Shown one piece after another: positions 49,892-59,461 of a stretch of DNA of 64,000 bases (its first letter is position 1; each line of letters opens with the position of its first letter). The stretch is from contig NZ_CP061725.1 in the NCBI RefSeq assembly GCF_014764405.1, forward strand, positions 6,200,001-6,264,000, read 5' to 3'. The notes under the pieces are model-generated. The model did not search any database and was not told the DNA's origin. It saw only the letters and a program-made list of their open reading frames with translations. Position numbers and translations under genes: made by a program. The stretch is from Micromonospora craniellae. Lineage in GTDB: Bacteria; Actinomycetota; Actinomycetes; Mycobacteriales; Micromonosporaceae.

Positions 49892-51243
49892 CCACCGCGC
49901 CGCTACCTCCGACGGCCACCCGGGCACAGCCCGCGACGGCCACCCCGGCACAGCCCACCCCACCACAGCCATCGACCGCCACCGGGCCACAGCCCGGGCA
50001 GGCCACCGCGCCAGGCGTGACGACCACCGTGCCACCGTCGGCGGGGACCGTCGGGACCGGGGACGCGTCGGCCGGTACCCGCCGACCGGCCGGGCGGGAC
50101 GTCCTGGTCGGCACGGCGGTCTGGGTGCTGGACCTGGCGCTGTTCTCCACCGCCGGCTCCGACCTCGCCCGCGCCGGAACCGACGGCTCGACGGTTCTGC
50201 TGGTGGTCTTCGCGGCGCTCGCCCCGGTCGCCCTGCTCTGGCGGCGCCGGGCGCCGGTCAGCGTGTTCGCGCTGGTCTGGGCACTCGGCCTGGTCGGTAC
50301 CGCGCTGGTGCCCGGCTACCAGCCGGTGCTCGGTGTGCTGGTGGCCCTGTACGCGGTGGGTGCCCACGCGCCGGTCGACCGCGCCTGGGCCACCGTCCCG
50401 GCCCTGGCGCCGTACCTGGTCATCGCCGCCAACGAGGCGTGGCTGGCGGGGCGGGACGACGCCGGCCGCCGTACCGCCGTCTTCGTCGGTCTTACCCTGG
50501 TCTACGCCACGGTCGTCGCCGGGACGTGGGCGCTGGGCCGGTGGGCCGGCAGCAACCGGCGTCGGCTCGCCACCGCCGAGCGGCTGCGGGTGGTCGAGGC
50601 GCAGCGGGCGGTCACCGACGAGCGGGCCCGGATCTCCCGCGAGCTGCACGACATCGTCGCGCACAGCGTGACGGTGATGCTGTTGCAGGCGGGCGGCGCC
50701 CGCCGGGTCGTGGCGACCGACCCGGACCGGGCCGGTCAGGCGTTGGCCCACATCGAGCAGGCCGGTCGGCAGGCCGTCGAGGAACTGCGGCGGATGCTCG
50801 CCGTCATCGCGCCCGGCGACCCACCCGCGCCCGGCGAGGAGCGGCATCCCGGGCCCGCCGAGGTCGACGACCTGATCGTCCGGATGCGGGAGGCCGGGCT
50901 GCCGGTCACCCTGACCGTCGACGGTCGGCCGCGAACGGTGGACCCGAGCGTGGGCCTGGCCGCGTTCCGGACGGTGCAGGAGGCGCTGACCAACACCGCC
51001 CGCTATGCCGGCCCGCAGGCCACCGCCACCGTGCGACTCACCTGGGGAGACGACCTGGAGGTCGAGGTCCGCGACACCGGCGGCACGGCGACCGGCGGGC
51101 TGCCGTCGACCGGGCGGGGACTGCTCGGCCTGCGCGAGCGCATCGCCGTGGTCGGCGGCGAGTTGGCCGCCGGGCCGCTCCCGGGCGAGGGCTTCCGGGT
51201 GTACGCGCGACTGCCGCTGCCCGCCGTGGCGGTGAACCCGTGA
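49888..51243 (+). CDS. Sensor histidine kinase (HisKA_3, NarL-type partner)
   Basis: 451 residues. A 70-residue Pro/Thr/Ala-rich N-terminus precedes four or five membrane helices (VLVGTAVWVLDLALFS, TVLLVVFAALAPVALL, FALVWALGLVGTALVPG, FVGLTLVYATVVAGTWALG). The H-box is ARISRELHDIVAHSVTVML, and the ATPase region shows FRTVQEALTNTARYAG and GLLGLRERIAVVGG. It phosphorylates the response regulator that overlaps its end (GTGA). The signal is unknown, but the co-translated Cys-tailed protein is a candidate. Confidence 0.9.
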   Translation: MTTAPLPPTATRAQPATATPAQPTPPQPSTATGPQPGQATAPGVTTTVPPSAGTVGTGDASAGTRRPAGRDVLVGTAVWVLDLALFSTAGSDLARAGTDGSTVLLVVFAALAPVALLWRRRAPVSVFALVWALGLVGTALVPGYQPVLGVLVALYAVGAHAPVDRAWATVPALAPYLVIAANEAWLAGRDDAGRRTAVFVGLTLVYATVVAGTWALGRWAGSNRRRLATAERLRVVEAQRAVTDERARISRELHDIVAHSVTVMLLQAGGARRVVATDPDRAGQALAHIEQAGRQAVEELRRMLAVIAPGDPPAPGEERHPGPAEVDDLIVRMREAGLPVTLTVDGRPRTVDPSVGLAAFRTVQEALTNTARYAGPQATATVRLTWGDDLEVEVRDTGGTATGGLPSTGRGLLGLRERIAVVGGELAAGPLPGEGFRVYARLPLPAVAVNP

Positions 51244-51893
51244 TCCGGGTGTTGCTGGCCGACGACCAGCCGCTGGTGCGCTCCGGGATCGCGATGCTGC
51301 TCGCCGCCGAGACGGACATCGAGGTGGTCGGCGAGTGCGACGACGGCGCCGCCGCGATCGAGCTGGCCCGCCGGATACGCCCCGACGTGGTGCTGATGGA
51401 CGTGCGGATGCCGGGCATCGACGGGGTGGCCGCCACCCGCCAGATCACCGCCGAGGCCGCCGGGATGCGGGTGCTGGTGCTCACCAGCTACCACGTCGAC
51501 GACGCGGTCCGCGCCGCGTTGCGGGCCGGCGCGTCCGGGTTCCTGCTCAAGGACGCCGTACCCGACGAACTGACCCTGGCGGTCCGCGCGGTCGCGGCGG
51601 GGGAGGCGTGGCTGGATCCGGCGGTGACCCGGGCGTTGCTGACCGAGTTCGCGGCGCTCGGCGAGCACCGCGCGCCCACCACCGCCGAGCTGGGCCGGCT
51701 CACCGACCGGGAGCGGCAGGTGCTGGTGCAGGTGGCGCACGGGTTGTCCAACGCCGAGATCGCCGCCCGGCTGCACATCGGCGACGCGACGGTGAAGACA
51801 CACGTCGGCCGGGTGCTGATGAAACTCGGACTGCGTGACCGTGCCCAGGCGGTCGCCGCCGCCTACCGGGGCGGGCTGATGCCGCCGGTCTGA
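51240..51893 (+). CDS. NarL/FixJ-type response regulator
   Basis: 217 residues from GTG 51240. It has VLLADDQPLVRSGIAML, phospho-acceptor Asp in DVVLMDVRMPGIDG and Lys in GFLLKDAVP. The DNA-binding domain is LTDRERQVLVQVAHGLSNAE with IAARLHIGDATVKTHVGRVL. It completes a three-gene unit with the kinase and the Cys-tailed protein. Targets cannot be read, though autoregulation of the unit is common. Confidence 0.92.
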   Translation: MIRVLLADDQPLVRSGIAMLLAAETDIEVVGECDDGAAAIELARRIRPDVVLMDVRMPGIDGVAATRQITAEAAGMRVLVLTSYHVDDAVRAALRAGASGFLLKDAVPDELTLAVRAVAAGEAWLDPAVTRALLTEFAALGEHRAPTTAELGRLTDRERQVLVQVAHGLSNAEIAARLHIGDATVKTHVGRVLMKLGLRDRAQAVAAAYRGGLMPPV

Positions 51894-51940
51894 CCGGGCC
51901 CGTCGGCGCGTGCCGCCCAGTCGGTGGTACGCCGCCGAAC

Positions 51941-53515
51941 TCACCTCCGGGCGGTAGGGGACGGGGGAGCGCTGCCGCCCTGGGGCGCCTCGGTGGACAT
52001 CAGGTCCACGATCGCCCTCCGGTCGGCGGCCGAGGGCAGGCCCCAGTCGGGCTGGTACCCGTACACCTCGCGTAGCGGGGTGGAGGTGGTGCGGCCGCCG
52101 AGGATCTCGACGGAGTCGGCGTCGATGAGACCCGGGTGTTCCACCCCGCACGCCTCGGCCACCTTCATCAGGTCCCGCCGCAGGGTCTTGACGTAGTGCG
52201 CGGCGCGCTCGGCCTTCGACGTCGGGTCCAGGCCCCGGGCCAGCCAGGCGTTCTGGGTGGCCACCCCGGTCGGGCAGCTGTCGTCGTGGCACTTCTGCGC
52301 CTGGATGCAGCCGATGGCGAGCATCGCCTCGCGGCCGACGGCGAGCATGTCGCAGCCGAGCGCGAAGGCGACCACCGCGTTGTCGGGCAGGCCGAGTTTG
52401 CCGGCGCCGACGAAGACCACCTGCTCGTGCAGGTCGCGTTCGGCAAAGACCGGATAGACCCGGGCGAAGCCCTGCTGGAACGGCAGCGACACCGAATCGG
52501 TGAAGATCAACGGTGCGGCGCCGGTGCCGCCCTCGCCGCCGTCGACGCTGACGAAGTCGACGCCCCGGTCGGTGTCCCGCATCAGGTCGGCCAGGTCGGT
52601 CCAGAAGCCCAGGTCGCCGACGGCGGACTTGATGCCGACCGGCAGGCCGGTCTCGGCGGCCAGCAGCTCCACCCAGTCGAGCAGACTGTCGCAGTCGGAG
52701 AACTCGGCGTGCCGGGACGGGCTGACGCAGTCCCGGCCGACCGGGATGCCCCGGGTCTCGGCGATCTCCGCCGACACCTTCGCCGCCGGCAGCAGCCCGC
52801 CGAGGCTCGGCTTGGCGCCCTGGCTGAGCTTGATCTCCAACGCCCGGACCGGGTTGGCGGCCACCACGTCCTTGAGCCGGGCCAGGTCGAACCGGCCCCG
52901 GTCGTCGCGGCACCCGAAGTACGCGGTGCCGATCTGGAGGATCAGCTCACCGCCGTTGCGGTGGTAGGACGACACCCCGCCCTCGCCGGTGTTGTGCAGG
53001 CAACCGGCGAGGGCCGCGCCCCGGTTCAGCGCCTCGACCGCCCGGCCGGACAGCGAACCGAAGCTCATCCCGGAGATGGCCACCACCGACTCGGGCCGGA
53101 AGGCGCGGGCGCGACCCCGGGCCGCGCCGAGCACCTTGGCGACCGGCAGCCGGACGTCGTGACCCATGGTCGGGATCGACGGGGGGACCGTCCGGCCGAA
53201 GGTGCGGTGCTTGATGATCGGATAACCGGCGGTGTACTCGATGTCGTTGTCGGTGCCGAACCCGAAGTAGTTGTTCTCCTGCTTCGCCGAGGCGTACACC
53301 CAGCGGCGCTGGTCGCGGGTGAAGGGGCGTTCCTCGTTGTTGTCGGCGACGATGTACTGCCGCAGCTCCGGCCCGATCGACTCCAGCAGGTAACGTGCCC
53401 GGCCGAGCACCGGGAAGTTGCGGCGCAGCGCGTGTTCGCGTTGGAGCAGATCGCGTGCGGCGAGCGCGGCGAGTGCGGCGACGGCGGCGGGTACGGCGTG
53501 ACGAGCCCATCTCAT
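51941..53515 (-). CDS. FMN-binding glutamate-synthase-family protein
   Basis: 524 residues from ATG 53515, where the membrane anchor (RHAVPAAVAALAALAARDLL) begins. The alpha/beta barrel corresponds to the FMN domain of glutamate synthase: VVAISGMSFGSLSGRAVEAL, EIKLSQGAKPSLGGLLPAAKV, GIKSAVGDLGF and SVDGGEGGTGAAP. CIQAQKCHDDSCPTGVATQ gives the three iron-sulfur cysteines. There is no glutaminase domain, so it is a stand-alone flavoprotein oxidoreductase with unknown donor and acceptor. It is convergent with the response regulator. Confidence 0.87.
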   Translation of the reverse strand: MRWARHAVPAAVAALAALAARDLLQREHALRRNFPVLGRARYLLESIGPELRQYIVADNNEERPFTRDQRRWVYASAKQENNYFGFGTDNDIEYTAGYPIIKHRTFGRTVPPSIPTMGHDVRLPVAKVLGAARGRARAFRPESVVAISGMSFGSLSGRAVEALNRGAALAGCLHNTGEGGVSSYHRNGGELILQIGTAYFGCRDDRGRFDLARLKDVVAANPVRALEIKLSQGAKPSLGGLLPAAKVSAEIAETRGIPVGRDCVSPSRHAEFSDCDSLLDWVELLAAETGLPVGIKSAVGDLGFWTDLADLMRDTDRGVDFVSVDGGEGGTGAAPLIFTDSVSLPFQQGFARVYPVFAERDLHEQVVFVGAGKLGLPDNAVVAFALGCDMLAVGREAMLAIGCIQAQKCHDDSCPTGVATQNAWLARGLDPTSKAERAAHYVKTLRRDLMKVAEACGVEHPGLIDADSVEILGGRTTSTPLREVYGYQPDWGLPSAADRRAIVDLMSTEAPQGGSAPPSPTARR

Positions 53516-53778
53516 CCCGCCACACTTTCCGACTCCGCGCCAGGTCAAACGTCCTGGCGGGGCGGCTCAACCACGGACCAGGGACGGCCGCACCACCCCG
53601 TCGCCGATCGCGCCCCGTGTGCCGCGCCGTCCGTCGGCGACCTCGTCGATCGGACGAGCCGCCGGGCGACCACCCGGCCGACGACGGCACCTGTCGGGCG
53701 GATGGCCCCGCCGGCGCAGGCGGCCACAATGAGCAGCGTGCCCACCCTCACGCTGGGCGGAGCGCGGGGAGCGGCGAC

Positions 53779-55455
53779 ATGACCGGATGGCAGGTACCCG
53801 GATACACCCTGGTCCGGCGGCTCGGCGCCGGGGCGTCCGGCACCGTCGACCTCGCCGTGCACGACGCCACCGGCACCCCCGTCGCGATCAAGTACCTGAC
53901 CGGCCAACTCCACGACGAGCTGTTCCGGTACGCCTTCCGCGACGAGGCCCGCTTGCTGGCCGACATCGACGACCCGTACGTCTGCCGCCTCTACGAGTAC
54001 GTCGAGGCACCCGACGGCGCGGCCATCGTGATGGAGTTGGTGAACGGCGTCTCGCTGCGCCAGATGCTGCGCGCCCAGGGGCCCACCACACCGGAGTCGG
54101 CGCTCTGCGTCCTCAAGGGATCACTGGCCGGGCTGGCCGCCGCGCACGCGCACGGGGTGGTGCACCGCGACTACAAGCCGGAGAACGTGCTGGTCACCGC
54201 CGAGGGCACGAGCAAGCTGGCGGACTTCGGCATCGCCATGCCGGTCGGCGCCGACGCCGGCGGCAGCGTCACCGGCACACCCCGCTACATGGCCCCCGAG
54301 CAGTGGACCGGCGCCCCCGCAGAACCGGCCTGCGACATCTACGCCGCCACCGCGACCTTCTTCGAATGCCTGACCGGCCGTCCCCCGTACGACGGGCGGG
54401 ACCTGGCCACCCTGCGCCGACAGCACGCACGTGCGCCGATCCCCACCGACCCGGCCCCGCGACCCGTGCGCGGGTTGCTGCGGCACGGCATGGCCAAGCG
54501 TCCCGCCGACCGGCCACAGCCCGCCCGGGTCTTCCTCGCCGAGCTGGAGGAGACGGCCGTCGGCGCGTACGGGGCGGACTGGGAGGAACGCGGACTGCGG
54601 GAGCTGGCCCGGCGGGCCGCACTGCTGGCCGCCCTGTTCCCGTTCCCGGACGGCAGCGGCGGCACCGTCAGCGTGGCCACCACCACGCTCGGCACGACCG
54701 CGGCCGGTGAGGGCGCCGGCCGCCGGTCGGCGTCGCGGCGGACCGGCCGGGCCCGGGCGGCGCTGGTCGGCGGTGGCGTGGTGGTGGCCATGCTGGTCGG
54801 TGGCGCCGGGTTCGGCTACGCGGCGATGGACGCACCGCCGGTGCCCACCGGTGCGGCGTCCGAGGCGACGACGGACCTGACCGGGTCACCCGCGCCGACC
54901 GAGGCCACGCCGACCCCCACGCCGACCCCCACGCCCACGCCCGGACCCACGGCCACCCCCGCCCCGACGTCCGTCGCACCCCCCGCCCCGACCGGCGGCA
55001 CCGCCACGGCCACGCCGACCGGCTCACCGACGCCCACCGTCGATCCCACACCGTCCACGGCGACTGCGTCACCGTCGCCGAGCACCAGCTCCGCGCCGCC
55101 ACCGGACGTCACCGCGCCCACCGTCGGTCGGGTCGCCGCGAGCCCGACCACACTCGATCCCGCCGGTTGCCCGTACGGGCCCACCGCGAGCATCGTCACC
55201 GCGCTCGTCCAGGACGACCGCGCGGACGCCGACGACCTGCGGGTCCGCGTGCGCTACACGATCGAGAAGCAGGCGTACGAGCGACGCATGGACCCGGCCG
55301 GCGGCGGTCGCTTCCGGGGCGTACTCGCGGACCTGCCCCGCCCGGCGAACACCACCCGGATCCCGGTGACGGTGGTCGCGACCGACGCCGCCGGCAACAC
55401 CACCACCGGTGACCCGACGTACGTCACCCTCTACTCCTTCTGCACGCCGGGCTGA
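53779..55455 (+). CDS. Transmembrane Ser/Thr protein kinase with extracellular Ig-like domain
   Basis: 558 residues. Kinase domain (1-260): LVRRLGAGASGTVDLAVHD, Lys in VAIKYLTG, HGVVHRDYKPENVLV, KLADFGIAMP, GTPRYMAPEQW. A helix (ALVGGGVVVAMLVGGAGFGYAAM, about 345-367) crosses the membrane. The outer part is Pro/Thr-rich (370-450), then a beta-sandwich domain (RVRYTIEKQAYERRMDPAGG, VTVVATDAAGNTTTGD). It would phosphorylate cytosolic targets in answer to an outside signal. Downstream genes encode a repeat-bearing single-pass protein and an MscS-like protein with TQV-type motifs that may be FHA/kinase targets. Confidence 0.9.
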   Translation: MTGWQVPGYTLVRRLGAGASGTVDLAVHDATGTPVAIKYLTGQLHDELFRYAFRDEARLLADIDDPYVCRLYEYVEAPDGAAIVMELVNGVSLRQMLRAQGPTTPESALCVLKGSLAGLAAAHAHGVVHRDYKPENVLVTAEGTSKLADFGIAMPVGADAGGSVTGTPRYMAPEQWTGAPAEPACDIYAATATFFECLTGRPPYDGRDLATLRRQHARAPIPTDPAPRPVRGLLRHGMAKRPADRPQPARVFLAELEETAVGAYGADWEERGLRELARRAALLAALFPFPDGSGGTVSVATTTLGTTAAGEGAGRRSASRRTGRARAALVGGGVVVAMLVGGAGFGYAAMDAPPVPTGAASEATTDLTGSPAPTEATPTPTPTPTPTPGPTATPAPTSVAPPAPTGGTATATPTGSPTPTVDPTPSTATASPSPSTSSAPPPDVTAPTVGRVAASPTTLDPAGCPYGPTASIVTALVQDDRADADDLRVRVRYTIEKQAYERRMDPAGGGRFRGVLADLPRPANTTRIPVTVVATDAAGNTTTGDPTYVTLYSFCTPG

Positions 55456-55492
55456 CCGGGCGCGCGTACCTCGACGACCCGGGAGACCCGCC

Positions 55493-56380
55493 GTGACCCA
55501 GCCCGACGACCCGACCCACGCCCTACCGCCCCGACCCGTACCGCCGCACCCGACCACGCCACCCCCGACCGACGATCCGACAGTCCACCTGGACGCCGCC
55601 GAGCCGACGATGCACCTGGACGCCGCCGAGCCGACGATGCACCTCGGCCGCACTGAGACGGCGGCTCGGCCGGACACTGCGGAGTCGACCGTGTCGCGGG
55701 ACGGGACGGTGCCCTGGGGCACGTTCGACCTCGACCTCACGCAGGGCACGCCCTACCAGCCGCCCGGCACGGTCGCCGCGACCTCGGCCACCGGCGGCAC
55801 GCCGGGCGGGGCGTACCCGGGACGATCCGGGACCGTACGCACGACGGCAGCGCGGAGCGGTGCGCTGGCGGCGCCGACCACCGGGCCGGGCGGTGAACTG
55901 CGCTTCGGGCCCGGTGTGCCGGCCGCGCCGCCATCGGCGCCTGCGTGGCCGGCACCGCCGCCGCGCCGCAGGTCCCTCTGGCGCCGTTTGGTGTCGGCGT
56001 TGTCCACTGTGCTCACCCTCGCGCTGCTCGCTGCGGTCGGGCTCTGGATCTGGCAACGGATGAACCCGCTGGAGATCAGCGGTGTGAGCGTCGCGGTGCC
56101 CCGGCCGGCGGGGGAGCGGTGCGACGTCACCGTCGACGTGATCGCCACCGTACGCACCAACGGCCGTCCGGGCACCATCGAGTACCAGTGGCTCCGGTCC
56201 GGGAGTGCGCCGGGCACCCTGCTGACCGAGCGGGTCGGCCCAGGGCAGCGGACCGTGGAGCTGACTCTGCGGTGGACGTTCAGCGGGGTCGGCAGCACCA
56301 CCGAGACGGCCACGGTGAACATCGTCGCGCCGTCATCGACGCAGGCGGTCACCGAGGTCGCGTACTCCTGCCCGGGCTGA
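55493..56380 (+). CDS. Single-pass membrane protein with N-terminal LDAAEP repeats
   Basis: 295 residues from a GTG with GGGAGA upstream. The cytosolic N-terminus is Pro-rich and carries near-identical repeats TVHLDAAEP, TMHLDAAEP, TMHLGRTE (residues 28-55) plus TVSRD and TVPWG, all with Thr that could be phosphorylated by the upstream kinase. One membrane helix (VLTLALLAAVGLWIWQRM, about 168-186) leads to an extracellular beta domain (GERCDVTVDVIATVRTNG, TVELTLRWTFSGVGS). No family recognised. It follows the kinase by 37 nt and likely shares its transcript. Confidence 0.65.
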   Translation: MTQPDDPTHALPPRPVPPHPTTPPPTDDPTVHLDAAEPTMHLDAAEPTMHLGRTETAARPDTAESTVSRDGTVPWGTFDLDLTQGTPYQPPGTVAATSATGGTPGGAYPGRSGTVRTTAARSGALAAPTTGPGGELRFGPGVPAAPPSAPAWPAPPPRRRSLWRRLVSALSTVLTLALLAAVGLWIWQRMNPLEISGVSVAVPRPAGERCDVTVDVIATVRTNGRPGTIEYQWLRSGSAPGTLLTERVGPGQRTVELTLRWTFSGVGSTTETATVNIVAPSSTQAVTEVAYSCPG

Positions 56381-56466
56381 GGGCCGGACACCCGCGACGT
56401 TTCTCGCGCAGCGCCCGGGGGTAGGTCGGGCCAGACGAACCGACCGTCCCTGCAAAGGACCATTGG

Positions 56467-57510
56467 ATGCGAGACAACTTCGGCGACGCGGTGGGGGACA
56501 CCCTCCGCGCGATACTCCTCTTCCTCCCCAAGGCCGTCGCCTTCGTGGCGATCCTGGTGGCCGGCTGGCTGATCGCCAAGGCGGTGCTGAAACTCGTCGG
56601 CCGGCTGCTGGAACGCGTCGGCTTCGATCGGGCGGTCGAACGCGGCGGCATCCGTCGGGCCTTGGCCCGCTCCCGGTACGACGCCAGCGACATCGTGGCG
56701 CGGCTCGCGTACTACGGGATCCTGCTGCTCACCCTCTACCTGGCGTTCGGCATCTGGGGCCCGAACCCGATCTCGGACCTGATCGCCGGGGTCATCGCCT
56801 GGCTGCCCCGGGCCTTCGTCGCCATCGTCATCGTGGTGGTCGCCGCCGCCATCGCCAGTGCCGTCAAGGACCTGATCTCGGGTGCGCTCGGCGGACTGTC
56901 GTACGGCCGGCTGCTGGCCACCGTCGCCTCGGCGTTCATCCTCGGTCTCGGCATCATCGCGGCACTGAACCAGATCGGCGTGGCCACCGCCGTCACCACC
57001 CCGGTGCTGATCGCCGTGCTCGCCACCGTCGGCGGCATCCTCGTCGTCGGTGTGGGCGGCGGGCTGATTCGCCCGATGCAGAGCCGCTGGGAGTCGTGGC
57101 TGTCCCGCGCCGAGACGGAGTCGCGGACCATCGCCGAACACGCCCGCGCCTACTCCGCAGGCCGCCGCGAGCGAGAGGAACAAGCCGCCGCGCCGCCCGC
57201 CACCCCGGTCTTCGCGACCGGGTCGTCGTCGGGTGCGCCGGTGCCGGACGATCCGGAGGCGACCCAGGTCGTCACCCCGCCCCGCATCGACTCCGACCCC
57301 ACCACGCCGTTGCCGCGCCAGTCGGCGGCGAGCCACGACGACCCGGACGCCACGACGGCGTTCCCGCGCCAGTCCGCCACGACGCCCGACGACCCGGACG
57401 CCACCCAGGTCACGCCGGCCGGCCCGGACGTGCCGGCGCCGCGCCCGGCGGCCGATGACAGCGAGTCGACGATCATCCTGCCGAAGACCGACGGCCAGTC
57501 CGGTCGCTGA
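56467..57510 (+). CDS. Mechanosensitive-channel-like membrane protein with Thr-rich tail
   Basis: 347 residues. Five or so helices, including FLPKAVAFVAILVAGWLIAK, IVARLAYYGILLLTLYLAFG, AFVAIVIVVVAAAIASAVKD, and LATVASAFILGLGIIAALNQ, repeat the TM-helix unit of CmpX/MscS-like conserved proteins but lack the MscS beta domain. The cytosolic tail (from about 235) contains repeated DDPEATQVV, DDPDATTAF, DDPDATQVT motifs whose Thr-Gln and Thr-Thr positions look like Ser/Thr kinase/FHA targets. It ends the kinase cluster; a stem-loop follows at 57531. Confidence 0.75.
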   Translation: MRDNFGDAVGDTLRAILLFLPKAVAFVAILVAGWLIAKAVLKLVGRLLERVGFDRAVERGGIRRALARSRYDASDIVARLAYYGILLLTLYLAFGIWGPNPISDLIAGVIAWLPRAFVAIVIVVVAAAIASAVKDLISGALGGLSYGRLLATVASAFILGLGIIAALNQIGVATAVTTPVLIAVLATVGGILVVGVGGGLIRPMQSRWESWLSRAETESRTIAEHARAYSAGRREREEQAAAPPATPVFATGSSSGAPVPDDPEATQVVTPPRIDSDPTTPLPRQSAASHDDPDATTAFPRQSATTPDDPDATQVTPAGPDVPAPRPAADDSESTIILPKTDGQSGR

Positions 57511-57530
57511 GTCGACGGCATCGCCACCTC

Positions 57531-57560
57531 GCGGGACGGGACCGGTCGGTCCCGTCCCGC
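57531..57560 (+). terminator. Probable terminator of the kinase cluster
   Basis: Perfect arms GCGGGACGGGACC and GGTCCCGTCCCGC around a 4-nt loop, 20 nt after the stop at 57510. No U-tract. Confidence 0.7.
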
Positions 57561-57715
57561 GACGCGTCCGGCAACCCGGTGGCACGGGGTGGTGCCACCG
57601 CATAGCATCTCCGCATGAGCTGGCGACATTGATGCCCTGACCGAGGCCGGGGGCCACCCTCGGACGCCGTGCACACCGGTGTCCGTAACCGCCCCCACCC
57701 CTCCGGAAGGCCTCG

Positions 57716-58945
57716 ATGAACCCCGCCTCCACCGCCGGCCGTCGCCTGGCGGCCACCCTCTACGCGTACACCTTCCTCACCGACCTGATCCTGCTCTACC
57801 CGGTGTACGTGCTGCTGTTCGCCGACGCCGGGCTGTCGGTCGGGCAGATCTCCTCGCTGTTCGTGATCTGGTCGCTGGCCAATCTGGTGCTGGAGGTGCC
57901 CGCCGGTGCGTGGGCCGACGCGACCTCCCGGCGAACGGCGCTCGCCCTGGCGCCACTGTGCAGCGCCGTCGGCTTCGGCCTGTGGACGTTCCTGCCGTCC
58001 TATCCGGCGTTCGCCGTCGGGTTCGTGCTCTGGGGCGCCGGCGGTGCGCTCGCCTCCGGCGCGCTGGAGGCGCTGGTCCACGACGAACTCGACCACGTCG
58101 GCGCCGCCGACCGGTACGCCCGGACCATCGGTCGGGCCCGGACCGCCGGCACCGCCGGTGTGCTCGGGTCGATCCTGCTCGCCGGGCCGGTGCTCGGGCT
58201 CGGCGGCTACCCGGCCGTCGGGGCGGCCAGCGTCGCGGTCTGCCTGCTGGCCGCCGCCGTCGCGACGCGCTTCCCCGAACACCGGCGCCCCACCGCCGAG
58301 TCGACCACCGAACCCCACGAGCCCGGCTGGTGGCAGGGGCTGCGGTCGGGCGTCGCCGAGGCGCACGGCAACCGCTCCGTACGCGCGGCGGTGCTGCTGG
58401 TGGCGGTGGTCACCGCGATCTGGGGCGCGCTGGAGGAGTACCTCCCACTGGTGGCCCGGGACACCGGCGTCGCGCTGACCACCGTGCCGTTGCTGCTGCT
58501 GGTGGTCACTCTCGGGCAGATGGTCGGCGGGCTGCTCGCCCCGGCCGGGCAGCGGCTGCGCACCGGCGGGTACGCCCTGCTACTGGCCGCCTCGGCGGTG
58601 GCCCTGGCCGCGGGGGTGCTGCTGCGCCGGCCGGTGGGGTTCCTGCTGGTCGCGGCGGCGTTCGCCGGCTTCCAGCTCGCCTCGGTGCTGGTCGACGCCC
58701 GCCTCCAGGCCCGGATCAGCGGATCGGCCCGGGCCACCGTTACCTCGCTGGCGGGCACGCTCACCGAACTGACCACCATCGCGGTGTACGCCGGATTCGG
58801 TCTGCTCGCCACGGCGACCGACAACGCGTGGGCGTTCGCCCTGGCCGTCGTGCCATACCTGCTGGTCGCGGCGGCGCAGGTGCGCCGCGCGGGCCGGACG
58901 CGACGCGGACCGGTCGACGTGCCGCCCGCCCGGATCGACGCGTGA
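57716..58945 (+). CDS. MFS transporter
   Basis: 409 residues with twelve hydrophobic segments. The loop 2-3 signature reads ADATSRRTALALAPLCSAVG after LANLVLEVPAGAWADATSRR, the usual DxxxR/K arrangement of drug-type major-facilitator exporters. The cytosolic centre is AEAHGNRSVRAAVLL. It is monocistronic, convergent with YchJ. Substrate unknown. Confidence 0.87.
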   Translation: MNPASTAGRRLAATLYAYTFLTDLILLYPVYVLLFADAGLSVGQISSLFVIWSLANLVLEVPAGAWADATSRRTALALAPLCSAVGFGLWTFLPSYPAFAVGFVLWGAGGALASGALEALVHDELDHVGAADRYARTIGRARTAGTAGVLGSILLAGPVLGLGGYPAVGAASVAVCLLAAAVATRFPEHRRPTAESTTEPHEPGWWQGLRSGVAEAHGNRSVRAAVLLVAVVTAIWGALEEYLPLVARDTGVALTTVPLLLLVVTLGQMVGGLLAPAGQRLRTGGYALLLAASAVALAAGVLLRRPVGFLLVAAAFAGFQLASVLVDARLQARISGSARATVTSLAGTLTELTTIAVYAGFGLLATATDNAWAFALAVVPYLLVAAAQVRRAGRTRRGPVDVPPARIDA

Positions 58946-58962
58946 CCGGCACCGCGCCCGGG

Positions 58963-59370
58963 TCAGGACCCTTCGGCGTCCAGGTAGACCCAGCGGCCGT
59001 TCTCCCGGACGAAGCGGCTGCGTTCGGTCACCGTGCCGGGATCGCGGCCCTCGCGGTAGTGGGCGCGGAACGCGACGGTGCCCGTGCTGTCGAACAGCCC
59101 GCCACCGTCGGTGCCGACGACCTCCAGCCCGGTCCACCGCTGCGCAGGATCCAGGTGCAGGCGCGTCGGGCGCGTCCGGCTGTGCCAGCTCCGCATCAGA
59201 TAGTCCCGGTCACCGACGGCGAACGCCGCGTACCGGGACCGCATCAGTGCCTCGGCCGTCGGCGCGTCCGCCTCGCCGCGGTGCAGTCGCCCGCAGCAGT
59301 CCGCGTACGGCACGCCCTGCCCGCAGGGACACGCCCCGGTCACCTCGGTCCGCCTGTCTCGCTTCGCCAC
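58963..59370 (-). CDS. YchJ-family protein with SEC-C zinc motif
   Basis: 135 residues from GTG 59370. The N-terminal SEC-C motif is CPCGQGVPYADCCGRLHRG, followed by the YchJ core TAEALMRSRYAAFAVGDRDY, LMRSWHSRTRPT, TGTVAFRAHYREG and ERSRFVRENGRWVYLD. The domain is NTF2-like. Function of the family is unassigned. Complete and monocistronic. Confidence 0.85.
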   Translation of the reverse strand: MAKRDRRTEVTGACPCGQGVPYADCCGRLHRGEADAPTAEALMRSRYAAFAVGDRDYLMRSWHSRTRPTRLHLDPAQRWTGLEVVGTDGGGLFDSTGTVAFRAHYREGRDPGTVTERSRFVRENGRWVYLDAEGS

Positions 59371-59461
59371 CCCGTCATCCTCTCGGCACCGGACCCGTCG
59401 GGCTCCGTCGGGGGTGTGGCGCGCCCCGGACATCGGGGGAGGTGGATGGTATGGTGCGCCG

